Assembly (NCBI GenBank): GCA_040384325.1
Contig: JAZKJL010000001.1
Span: 186,001 to 250,000, forward strand
DNA length: 64,000 bases
DNA from: JACMLX01 sp040384325
GTDB taxonomy: Bacteria > Gemmatimonadota > Gemmatimonadetes > Gemmatimonadales > Gemmatimonadaceae
Direction of reading: 5' to 3'
Each line of letters starts with the position of its first letter. Position 1 is the first letter of the stretch. Below are positions 52,351 to 60,815 of this stretch, piece after piece. The notes under the pieces are model-generated. The model made no database searches. It saw nothing but the letters and a program-made list of their open reading frames with translations, and was not told where the DNA came from. Made by a program: the position numbers and the translations under genes.

Positions 52351-52518
52351 CGGGATCAGGACGTGAGTGGTAGCGGGCGCCGGCGCGGTGCGTGCGCTGG
52401 CGCATGGTTCGCCCCTTCGACCACTCACCGCCTCGTTTCGCAACATGCGAATCGGTTCATGGACACCGACATCCCGAGAGCGGGCGGCGCCGATGCCGGG
52501 AGCAAACGGCTGGTATGG

Positions 52519-55257
52519 TCAGCCGCTGTTCCGCAGCCCTGCCGCCACGCCGTTGAGCGTCAGCTGGATGATGCGCACCAGCCGCGCGTCCTCGTCGCCG
52601 CTGCGCAGCTGGCGGAGCAGCTTGACCTGGATGCCATGCAGCGGGTCGAGGTACGGGAAACGGTTGCGGATGCTGCGCGCCAGCGACGGATTGTCGCCCA
52701 GCAGCGGGGCACCGGTCACCTGCTGCACCCACCAGATCGCGCGCGCGTGTTCGTGCCGGATGCGCTCGAAGACGGCATCGGCCACCGCACGGTCCGGCGC
52801 GAGTTCGAGGTACCGGGCGGCGATGCCGAGGTCACTCTTGGCCAGCACCATGCCCATGTTCGACATCACGGTGCGGAATAACGGCCAGTCGCGGTGCATG
52901 CGCTGCAGCAGCGCCACACGGGTGTCGTCGGTGCCGAAGGCATCGAAGGCCGAGCCGGCGCCGTACCATCCCGGCAGCAGGATGCGACACTGACTCCAGC
53001 TGAAGACCCACGGAATCGCGCGCAGGTCCTCGATGCGTTCCGACGCCGTGCGCGACGCGGGCCGGCTGCCGACGTTGAGCGTGCTGATCTCGCGCACCGG
53101 CGTGATGGCGCGGAAGAGCGGCACGAAGCCTGGCGTCTCGTACACCAGGTTGCGGTACGCGTCGAACGACAGCGCGGACAGTTCGTCCATCGCGGCCGCA
53201 AACGACGGGTCCTGCGCGGCGTCGGCCACGCCGTCGGCGGTGGCGATGGCGGTGGCCGAGACGAGCGCCTCGAGGCTGCGGCGCGCCTGGTCGCGATCGG
53301 CGTAGCGCGCCGCGATCACCTCGCCCTGCTCGGTGAGTCGCAGCGCACCGTTCACCGCGCCGGGCGGCTGTGCCAGCACCGCGTCGTAACTCGGCCCGCC
53401 GCCGCGTCCCACCGTGCCGCCGCGACCGTGGAAGAAGCGCAGGCGCACGCCGGCTTCCTGTGCCACGCGAACCAGCTCCGACTGCGCACGATAGATCGCC
53501 CAGTTCGACGTCAGGTAGCCGCCGTCCTTGTTGCTGTCGGAGTAGCCGAGCATCACTTCCACCCGGTCCTCGCGTGCGCTCCGCACCCAGTGGCGGTACT
53601 CCGGCATCGCCAGCAACGCACGCATGGTGCCGGCAGCCGATTCGAGGTCGCCGATGGTCTCGAACAGCGGAACGATGTCCATCGCCAGGCGCGGCACCTC
53701 GCCGGGCACGAACAGGCCCACCTCGCGCAGCAGGATCGCCACCTCGAGGATGTCGGCCACCGACATGCACTTGGAGATCACGTAGTGGCCGATCATGCGC
53801 GGCCCGAAACGGCGCACCGCCGTCGCCGCCTTCTCCACGATCGCCAGCTCACCCTGGACCAGCGCGCTGTACGTCACTTCGCGACTGACCAGCGGTCGCG
53901 GGGTGGCCAGCTCGCGGCGCAACACGTCCACCTGCGCCGCATCGTCGAGTGCGGCGTAGTTGGGCACCACGCCGGCCAGGCGCAGCAGCTCGTCCACCAC
54001 CTGCACGTGCACGTCGCTGTTCTGCCGCAGGTCGAGGGTGCAGAGATGGAATCCAAACAGGTCGATGGCGGTGCGCGCCGGCTCCACACGCGCGTCGGCG
54101 AGTCGGCCCGCGCCGTGCGAATGCAGCGACGCCTCGATGACACCGAGATCGCGCGAGAGCTCCGCCGGATCGCTGTACGGCGGCAATGCGGCGTGCGGCG
54201 CGCGACCGGGGACGCTGCCGAGCGTCGCCAGCGCGGTGGCGGCGAGACGCGCATGCATCCCGCGCAGCGCGCGCCGGTACGGTTCATCGGCGCGGAAGGG
54301 CGACTCGTCACCGGAGGCGTCGGCCAGCGCCAGCAGCGCTGGAGTGGGCGTGATCAGGCGCGACGACATCGACAACTCGAGCGAGAGCTGGAACAGCGCC
54401 TCGAGGTGGTGCGTGAGCGCCGTCGCAGCCTGCCGGTCCACGGCCGTGTGCAGCACGTCGGCGGTGACGAACGGATTGCCGTCACGGTCGCCGCCGATCC
54501 ATGAGCCCATGCGCACCACGGGCGGCACGCGTGGCGCGCGACCGGGGGCCAGCGCCTCGACGGTGTCCTGTACCGCGATCTGCAGCGCCGGCAGCTCGGT
54601 GAAGAGCGTCAACTCGTAGTAGCGCAGCGCTTCCGCGATCTCGTCGCGGGCGCGCAGCTTGGCGAGGCGGAGCAGGGACGTCTGCCACAGCGTCAGCACC
54701 TGGAGCCGCAGCGCGTCCTCCCACTGCACCTGCTCCTCGGCATCCATGCGCAGGCGATCACGCTCCACCAGCAGCTCGGCGATGCGGCGCTGCGTGTCGA
54801 GGATCGTCTTGCGGCGCACTTCGGTGGGATGGGCGGTGAGCACCGGACTCACCTCCACCTGCGACAGCGTGCGCACGATCCGGTCGGTGTCCAGTCCCGC
54901 CTCGCGCAGCGCCTGCACCGTGTGCTCCAGCGTGCCGGCGCGGGCCGGTGAACTGGTGGCGCGATGGAAGCGTCGGCGCCGCGCGTGGTGGACGTCCTCG
55001 GCGATGTTGGCCAGCAGCGAGAACCAGCTGAAGGCGCGGATGACGTAGATCGCCATGTCGGTGTCCACACCGGCCAGCAGGGCATCGATGCGTTCTGCAG
55101 CCATGCGCCCGTCCCGCCGCGCATCCACCGCCTCGCGCCGCAGCGCCTCGACGAGGTCGAAGACCGGCTGGCCGGACTGCTCGGCGATCAGGTCACCGAG
55201 GATCCTGCCCAGCAGGCGGATGTCGCGATCGAGTGCCTCGTCCGGGGAGTCGTTCAC
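52519..55257 (-). CDS. ppc: Phosphoenolpyruvate carboxylase
   Basis: 912 residues, full length, beginning at GTG 55257. Catalytic signatures: 'VSPVLTAHPTEVRRKTIL' (active-site His), 'MLGYSDSNKDGGYLTSNW', 'LRFFHGRGGTVGRGGGPSYDAV' (glycine-rich PEP/bicarbonate loop), 'RAIPWVFSWSQCRILLPGWYG' and a C-terminal 'AAGLRNSG', close to the family's R/Q-N-T-G. Converts PEP plus bicarbonate to oxaloacetate in the cytosol, an anaplerotic step. It lies in the same minus-strand block as DabA/DabB and SulP, which could supply bicarbonate. The kinase gene ends 77 bases upstream. Confidence 0.97.
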   Translation of the reverse strand: MNDSPDEALDRDIRLLGRILGDLIAEQSGQPVFDLVEALRREAVDARRDGRMAAERIDALLAGVDTDMAIYVIRAFSWFSLLANIAEDVHHARRRRFHRATSSPARAGTLEHTVQALREAGLDTDRIVRTLSQVEVSPVLTAHPTEVRRKTILDTQRRIAELLVERDRLRMDAEEQVQWEDALRLQVLTLWQTSLLRLAKLRARDEIAEALRYYELTLFTELPALQIAVQDTVEALAPGRAPRVPPVVRMGSWIGGDRDGNPFVTADVLHTAVDRQAATALTHHLEALFQLSLELSMSSRLITPTPALLALADASGDESPFRADEPYRRALRGMHARLAATALATLGSVPGRAPHAALPPYSDPAELSRDLGVIEASLHSHGAGRLADARVEPARTAIDLFGFHLCTLDLRQNSDVHVQVVDELLRLAGVVPNYAALDDAAQVDVLRRELATPRPLVSREVTYSALVQGELAIVEKAATAVRRFGPRMIGHYVISKCMSVADILEVAILLREVGLFVPGEVPRLAMDIVPLFETIGDLESAAGTMRALLAMPEYRHWVRSAREDRVEVMLGYSDSNKDGGYLTSNWAIYRAQSELVRVAQEAGVRLRFFHGRGGTVGRGGGPSYDAVLAQPPGAVNGALRLTEQGEVIAARYADRDQARRSLEALVSATAIATADGVADAAQDPSFAAAMDELSALSFDAYRNLVYETPGFVPLFRAITPVREISTLNVGSRPASRTASERIEDLRAIPWVFSWSQCRILLPGWYGAGSAFDAFGTDDTRVALLQRMHRDWPLFRTVMSNMGMVLAKSDLGIAARYLELAPDRAVADAVFERIRHEHARAIWWVQQVTGAPLLGDNPSLARSIRNRFPYLDPLHGIQVKLLRQLRSGDEDARLVRIIQLTLNGVAAGLRNSG

Positions 55258-55334
55258 GTCGGTGCCGGGGGTGGAGTGAGTCCATGTCGCCTTGTCTGCG
55301 AATGGTAGTCACTGCCGGCGCCGGACCGCTCGCG

Positions 55335-57302
55335 TCAGGAGGAGGCGCCGGCGGCGGCTGCGGCGAGTTGCTGGCGGATCACCTCTGCCAGTTGCCGCCC
55401 GGTGAACGGCTTGGCGAGGAAGCCCGCGTGCAGCCGGGAGAGCGTGGCGGCGGTGCCGCGATCGGGGGCGTAGCCCGAGATCACGATCGCCGGCAGCTGC
55501 GGCAACCGCATGCGCACCTGCTCCAGCAGTTCGCGTCCGGACATCTGCGGCATCACGTAATCGGTGACCAGGATGCTGATGGATGCACCGTGCGCATCGA
55601 GGAGACGCAACGCGGAAGCACCGCTCTCGGCGACCTCCACGTGGAACCCTTCGTGCACCAGCAGCCGGCGCAGGGTGTCGCGCGGACCGGGGTCGTCATC
55701 CACCAGCAGCACGCGATGCAGCGGTGCAGACGTTCCGGGCGTGGTGGCGGCTGCCGGGGGCTGCGCCACGTCGATCGTGTTGGCGCATGGCAGCAGCAAC
55801 GTGAACGTCGAACCGACGCCCGGCACGCTGGAGCAGCGCACGCCACCACCCGCGCGCTCAGCGATGGAGAGCGTGGTGGCGAGGCCGAGGCCCGTGCCCT
55901 GGCCCGGGGGCTTGGTGGTGAAGAACGGCTCGAAGATCTGCGCCCGTGTGGCATCATCGAAGCCGATGCCGGTGTCGTGCACGGCGATCGCGACGTGCGA
56001 GCCCGACAGCGCTGCCGGCGAGCCGAGCACCCGCTCGCCCGAGAGTCGTTCGACGGTGGTGTGCAGCGTGATGGTGCCACCGTCGCTGGTGGCGTCACGG
56101 GCGTTGGCGAGCAGGTTGAGCAGCGCGTGCTCCACCTGGTTGGGGTCCGCGAACACCTGCGCGCGGCCGGCCTGCAGCGTCAGCGTGAGGGTACGGTGCG
56201 GCGCGATCACCTTGCGCAGCAACGGCGCCGTCTCGCGCAGGCGCTCGTCGAGCACGAACGCCTCGCCCTGTTCCACCTGCTGGCGCGTGAACGTCAGCAA
56301 CTGGCGCGTGAGTCGTCGGGCACGATCGGTGGCGAGTCCGATGTTCTGCAGGTCGGCGCGCCGGTCCGCATCCAGCGGCAGGTCTTCCAGCATCTCGGCA
56401 CTGCCGCCGATGATGGTCAGCAGGTTGTTGAAGTCGTGTGCCACGCTGGCGGCCAGTCGGCCCACGATCTCCAGCTTCTGCACCTGTCGCAGTTTTTCCT
56501 CGATCACGCGGTGCTGCGCCAGCTCACGCAGCAGGGCGCGCTCGTGCGACACGTCATCGAACGTCCAGAGGCGGCCGTGGCCTGCCTCGCCGGCGATCGG
56601 CACGCTCATCACGCGCAGCGTCTTGCCGCTGCCGTCGTCGAGCTCCCACGTCCAGTCGTCTATGCGGGCGTCGGGATCGGCGTTGATGCGAGCCACTTCC
56701 TGCCGCACGAACTCGGCGCTCCGCAGGCGGCCGACGAGGCGGTCCATCGCGCCGCTCAGGGTGCGGGCGGTGACCACACCCGACGAGGTGTCGAGCCAAC
56801 CGGATGCGGCGGCGTTGACGATCACGTCACCGCGTGAGTTGTCGATGAACACCACGCCCTGCGGCACGTGCGCCATGATCGCATCCAGACGCGCCACGGC
56901 CGCCGGCAGGGCCAGCTGCTCGGCTGGCGCACGGCCGACCAGCATCTGCTGCAGCACATCGGGGTGCTCCCGCACCACGGTCGGCACGCGTGCCGGATCG
57001 CTCCACACCAGCAGCAGCGACGAGTCAGGCTGGCCGCCGGTGTCGCGCCGTCCGTGCACCACGCAGGTCATTGTCGGCGCGGTGCGCAGGGCGAGCGCAA
57101 TTGCGGTCGGCAGCAGGCGTCGCGGATATCGCTCCTCGAGCAGCACCGGCACGTCCGACGCCAGCCATGCGGCGGGGACGTAAAATGCCTGGGGTGGCGT
57201 GAGGGCGGGATCGCACCCGGTCAGCTCGATCACATCGGGCGCGATCCAGTGCACCAGCGCGATGAAGTCAGCCGAGGCCAGCTGCCGGAGTGCCGTCAGC
57301 AT
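55335..57302 (-). CDS. Soluble hybrid histidine kinase (GAF-like, PAS, HisKA, HATPase, receiver), RsbQ-linked
   Basis: 655 residues from ATG 57302. No membrane helices. Residues ~1-145 are a possible GAF-like sensor; a PAS domain (~150-265, 'IMAHVPQGVVFIDNSRGDVIVNAA') follows; HisKA 'ASVAHDFNNLL' with His289; HATPase_c ('LLANARDATSDGG', 'GTGLGLATTLSI'); C-terminal receiver with 'ILVTDYVMPQMSG' (Asp acceptor) and 'GFLAKPFTG'. The gene starts 22 bases after the RsbQ-type hydrolase stop, an arrangement recalling Bacillus rsbQ-rsbP, where the hydrolase activates a PAS-containing partner. Here a kinase replaces the PP2C phosphatase. Output partner unknown. Confidence 0.9.
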   Translation of the reverse strand: MLTALRQLASADFIALVHWIAPDVIELTGCDPALTPPQAFYVPAAWLASDVPVLLEERYPRRLLPTAIALALRTAPTMTCVVHGRRDTGGQPDSSLLLVWSDPARVPTVVREHPDVLQQMLVGRAPAEQLALPAAVARLDAIMAHVPQGVVFIDNSRGDVIVNAAASGWLDTSSGVVTARTLSGAMDRLVGRLRSAEFVRQEVARINADPDARIDDWTWELDDGSGKTLRVMSVPIAGEAGHGRLWTFDDVSHERALLRELAQHRVIEEKLRQVQKLEIVGRLAASVAHDFNNLLTIIGGSAEMLEDLPLDADRRADLQNIGLATDRARRLTRQLLTFTRQQVEQGEAFVLDERLRETAPLLRKVIAPHRTLTLTLQAGRAQVFADPNQVEHALLNLLANARDATSDGGTITLHTTVERLSGERVLGSPAALSGSHVAIAVHDTGIGFDDATRAQIFEPFFTTKPPGQGTGLGLATTLSIAERAGGGVRCSSVPGVGSTFTLLLPCANTIDVAQPPAAATTPGTSAPLHRVLLVDDDPGPRDTLRRLLVHEGFHVEVAESGASALRLLDAHGASISILVTDYVMPQMSGRELLEQVRMRLPQLPAIVISGYAPDRGTAATLSRLHAGFLAKPFTGRQLAEVIRQQLAAAAAGASS

Positions 57303-57324
57303 GCGATGCGGGTACGGGCGGTGC

Positions 57325-58134
57325 TCACGTCCACTCCTCGAGCAGCTGCTGCAACGGCCGGATGACCTCGTGCGGCGACGTGAGATGCGGCACGTGACCA
57401 CGCGTCATCAGCGGCACCAGGCGCGCGTCGGGCAGTTGCTGCACGAGGTATTCACCGGCCGACGACGGCACCACCACGTCTTCGTGCGAGTGCAGCACCC
57501 ACACCGGCTGCGTCACGCGACTCAGCATGGCGCGATGGTCGCCGAAGAACACGGCTTGCAGTGTCCGCAGTGCGATGTCGGGGCGCATGGCACCGAGCAG
57601 GTCACCGAACTCCGCACGCTCCGCCTCGGTGGCATCGTCGCCGACCGCCACGCGACTGAACACGGTGGCCCAGCCACGGAAGTCATCCTGCACGGCAGAC
57701 AGCAGGGCGTCGATGCGCTCGCGGGGAAATCCGGCGCGGAAATCGACGTCCTCGAGGTAGCGCGGGGTCGAGCAGATCATCGCCAGGCGACTGACCCGTT
57801 CCGGCGCGGCGATCGCCGCCAGCATGCCGATCATGCCCGAGATCGAGTGGCCCACCACCAGCGCATCCCGCACGTCGAGCTCGTCGAGCAGCGCCACCAG
57901 GTCGTCGGCATAGGCGAACACCGAGCCGTACACCTCGGGGCGATAACCGCCCGCCGGGGCCGCAGGGGAGCAGACGTTGTCGAAGCGCACGATGCGCGCA
58001 ACCGGTGCCAGCGCCGCCACCACGTGCCGCCATGTCTGCTGCGAGGTCCCGAGACCGTTGGCGAGCACGATCACCCGCTCGCCGCTGCCCGTGACTGTGG
58101 CACCGAGCCTGTCCTGCATGACCGTTCGTGTCAT
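57325..58134 (-). CDS. RsbQ-like alpha/beta hydrolase (KAI2/D14 family)
   Basis: 269 residues from ATG 58134, the same length as Bacillus subtilis RsbQ. Strong RsbQ signatures: 'VIVLANGLGTSQQTWRHV', 'LVVGHSISGMIGMLAAIAAPE', 'TPRYLEDVDFRAGF', 'DDFRGWA' and 'RGHVPHLTSP'. Catalytic triad Ser97, Asp219, His247 (RsbQ: Ser96, Asp219, His247). In Bacillus, RsbQ is needed by the PAS-phosphatase RsbP to sense energy stress; plant relatives KAI2 and D14 perceive karrikin and strigolactone. No signal peptide, so cytosolic. Located directly upstream of a PAS hybrid kinase, the likely partner. ATG 58119 is an alternative start. Confidence 0.92.
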   Translation of the reverse strand: MTRTVMQDRLGATVTGSGERVIVLANGLGTSQQTWRHVVAALAPVARIVRFDNVCSPAAPAGGYRPEVYGSVFAYADDLVALLDELDVRDALVVGHSISGMIGMLAAIAAPERVSRLAMICSTPRYLEDVDFRAGFPRERIDALLSAVQDDFRGWATVFSRVAVGDDATEAERAEFGDLLGAMRPDIALRTLQAVFFGDHRAMLSRVTQPVWVLHSHEDVVVPSSAGEYLVQQLPDARLVPLMTRGHVPHLTSPHEVIRPLQQLLEEWT

Positions 58135-58374
58135 GAAAGGGAGCGCGTCGTCGCGCAATGGAGTGAGCACGGATCGATCGGCGGGGCGGCGCCGGGCACA
58201 GCGGACATATTGGTCACGGTTTGCGCCTCGCGCCATATGAGCGCGCCAATGTTCAGCCGTTTCGAACGCCCGGCCGATATATCACTCGCGCCTCCCACCA
58301 GTTCAAGGGTCGGTCGGTGGCCGCGACTTCCCAAGCGCACCCGGCCCGAACCGGCGCCGGTGCGGGCACGCGAC

Positions 58375-59508
58375 TCAGCGCAGCAGGCGCGTGGCCGGGT
58401 CCACCAGCACCCCCGGCACGACGCCGAGCACGATCAGCCACGACACCAGCACCACCAACACGAGACGTTCGGATCCGTTGAGATCCGGGGCCAGCAACCG
58501 CAGTGGCGTCCCGAGGAAGGCCGAGGCGAAGCTGCGCAGCGTGGCCACCGCGAGCAGCGCGCTGGCGAGGATCATGGCGATCGCACTCGGCACACTGGTC
58601 AGCCACAGCGCATGCAGGAGCAGGTCGTCGGCGATGAAGCCGGAGGTGCCGGGCATGCCCACCGCCGCGCCGCCGAACACCGCCACGCCGATGGCGAGGC
58701 GCGGGAAGGCGCGCGCCCGACCGCCCGGTGCCAGCTGGGCCAGCGGTCCCACCCGCTCCTCCAGCGCGGCCAGCATGATGCCGAAGCCGCTCATCGCCAG
58801 GCCGAGCGTGATCGACACCAGCAGCGCGGCCGCGTGCTGACCACGGCCCGCGGCACCGACGGCCGCGAACAGCATGCCGCCGTGCATCAGCACCGAGGCG
58901 CGCAACAGGCCATGCAGCGTGGGCTGCACCAGCGAGATGAGCCCGAACGAGAGCGCCGAGGCGGCACCGACCAGCACCACCAGCGGCGCCATGTCGGAGG
59001 CGATCGCCTCGTGGTCCACGAATCGCAGGTGCACGAACACCGATGTCGGCAGCGTCGCGAGCTGTTGCAGCTGCAGCTTGAGGCTGCGGTGGGTGAGGCT
59101 GCCGATGCCGCCGTGCAGCGGGAACACGCCGGTGCGCATCGCGAACGAGACGATCGACGCCACGAACGCAACCGACGGCTGTCCCATCGCCATCGCCGCC
59201 GATGCGACGAACAGCGCGGCGCCGGCCAGGCCGAGCGTGATCGACGCCGTGCGCGAATGGCGTAGTGCCTCGATCGCGATCACGAACGCCGTGGCGCCCG
59301 TGGCACCGAAGCTGACGGCGCCGCTGGACGTCGCCAGCGAGGCCGTCATCAGCAGCGCCAGCGCGATCTCGCCGACCCAGCCGGTGGTGCGTCGTGACGC
59401 CACGTGCGGGGCGAAGAGCAGCGTCAGCGCACAGGCGATGATGAGGGCCGGCGCGGCGATCGATCCGTCGCTGAACAGTGCCGGTACCTGTTGCAGGAGT
59501 GCGTTCAC
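58375..59508 (-). CDS. NuoM/NuoL-like membrane protein of the DAB cluster, degenerate proton channel
   Basis: 377 residues with about ten membrane helices. Belongs to the proton-conducting antiporter family (Nuo/Mrp), but is short and lacks expected charged residues. Where the neighbour has 'MGKSAQLPFSGWLP', this protein has 'FAMRTGVFPLHGGIG' (Lys to Arg). Where the neighbour has 'TDAKGALAHATLSQIG', it has 'QPTLHGLLRASVLMHGG' (Lys lost). A Glu in 'VIAIEAL' is retained. Start overlaps the DabB-like gene by ATGA (59508-59505). Possibly a structural or regulatory second membrane subunit of the DabA/DabB complex (inference). Confidence 0.8.
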   Translation of the reverse strand: MNALLQQVPALFSDGSIAAPALIIACALTLLFAPHVASRRTTGWVGEIALALLMTASLATSSGAVSFGATGATAFVIAIEALRHSRTASITLGLAGAALFVASAAMAMGQPSVAFVASIVSFAMRTGVFPLHGGIGSLTHRSLKLQLQQLATLPTSVFVHLRFVDHEAIASDMAPLVVLVGAASALSFGLISLVQPTLHGLLRASVLMHGGMLFAAVGAAGRGQHAAALLVSITLGLAMSGFGIMLAALEERVGPLAQLAPGGRARAFPRLAIGVAVFGGAAVGMPGTSGFIADDLLLHALWLTSVPSAIAMILASALLAVATLRSFASAFLGTPLRLLAPDLNGSERLVLVVLVSWLIVLGVVPGVLVDPATRLLR

Positions 59509-60815
59509 GGCCGGTCGGCCGAGGTGATGCCGCTGACCCGCTCGTCGAGGCGCGACAGCCCGCGCGCGAGCTGCAGCACCGGCGCCACCGCACCATCGAT
59601 CCGTTCATCCAGCCGCAGCCGGTGCACCGATGCAGCGTACACACGGGCGGCGATGCGCGGCGCGAATCGCGCCAGCAACGTCTGGCCGTGGTCGAGGTGC
59701 CCATGCTGGTGCACGTCGTGGATCATGTTCGGCGCCCGCAGATACTGGTAGGCGCGCAGCAGCGCATGACAGACCAGGTGCGCGAGCGCCAGTCGGGTCA
59801 GGCCCAGGGAGATCTCGGCCAGGATCAACCCGATCTGCGACAGGGTGGCATGCGCCAGTGCACCCTTGGCGTCGGTGTGCACGCGTGCCACCGCGGCGGC
59901 GTAGACGGCCGTCGCGACGCCGACCACCACGCCGACCGCGGCAATCACCGGCGCGACGTCGAGCACCGGAGCCACGCGCAGCATCAGGTACAAGCCGGCA
60001 TGGATCGACACCGCACCGTAGAACAGCGCGCTGGATGGTGTCGGCCCTTCCATCGCCCGCGGCAGCCAACCCGAGAACGGCAGCTGCGCCGATTTGCCCA
60101 TCGCCGAGAGCAGGAAGAGGCCGGCCAGCGTGGCCGATTCGAGGGGCGGCAACGTGCCCGATGCCGCCAGTGCCGAGAACCGCGTGGAGCCGAACACTTC
60201 GTGCGTCGTCACCGTGGCCACCAGCAAGCCGACGTCGCAGAGCCGGTAGGTGGCGAAGGCGCGCACCGAGGAGCGCACCGGCTCCTCGCGTTCATGGAAG
60301 AAGCCGATGAACAGCGCCGACGAGATGCCGATCAGCTCCCAGCCGGCGAAGAACACATCCAGCGCGCCGGCGAACGCCACCAGCTGCGAGCCGGCGGCGA
60401 ACATGCCGAGCAGCACGTAGAAGCGCGCGAAGCCCGCTTCCTTGTGCAGGTACGTGCGGGAGAATCGCGCCACCAGCGCAGTGAGGGCCGCCGCCAGCAG
60501 CGAAAATGCCAGCGAGAGGCCATCCACCAGCGCGACGACCGGCACCGCGTAGTCGCCCACCGAGAGCCAGTCGCCGTATTCCACGTTGCCGGTGGCGGGC
60601 GCACCGAAGAAGCCGAAGTGCGTCACCAGGGCGGTCAGTGACGCGAGCACCGACACCTGCAATCCGACGGTGACGATGCGCGACACGGCCCGCTCGCCCA
60701 TCCAGTGCGCGCGGCCCATCAGCAACAGCCCGATGCCGATCGCGGTGGAGAGCGGGGCCGCGATCGCGACCACGATCGACCACCGCAACACCAGCGCGGC
60801 CGTGAGTTCACCCAT
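59505..60815 (-). CDS. dabB: DabB-like membrane subunit (NuoL-type cation channel)
   Basis: 436 residues with some 12 membrane helices. Retains the key residues of NuoL/MrpA-type channels: 'FFAGWELIGISS' (Glu), 'SAMGKSAQLPFSGWLPRAMEGPTPSSALFYG' (Lys) and 'VHTDAKGALAHATLSQIGLI' (Lys). In DAB systems DabB couples cation flux to DabA, which hydrates CO2 to bicarbonate. Shorter than respiratory NuoL (~600), as expected for DabB. It overlaps the dabA stop by 8 bases (60815-60808), showing translational coupling. Confidence 0.88.
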   Translation of the reverse strand: MGELTAALVLRWSIVVAIAAPLSTAIGIGLLLMGRAHWMGERAVSRIVTVGLQVSVLASLTALVTHFGFFGAPATGNVEYGDWLSVGDYAVPVVALVDGLSLAFSLLAAALTALVARFSRTYLHKEAGFARFYVLLGMFAAGSQLVAFAGALDVFFAGWELIGISSALFIGFFHEREEPVRSSVRAFATYRLCDVGLLVATVTTHEVFGSTRFSALAASGTLPPLESATLAGLFLLSAMGKSAQLPFSGWLPRAMEGPTPSSALFYGAVSIHAGLYLMLRVAPVLDVAPVIAAVGVVVGVATAVYAAAVARVHTDAKGALAHATLSQIGLILAEISLGLTRLALAHLVCHALLRAYQYLRAPNMIHDVHQHGHLDHGQTLLARFAPRIAARVYAASVHRLRLDERIDGAVAPVLQLARGLSRLDERVSGITSADRP

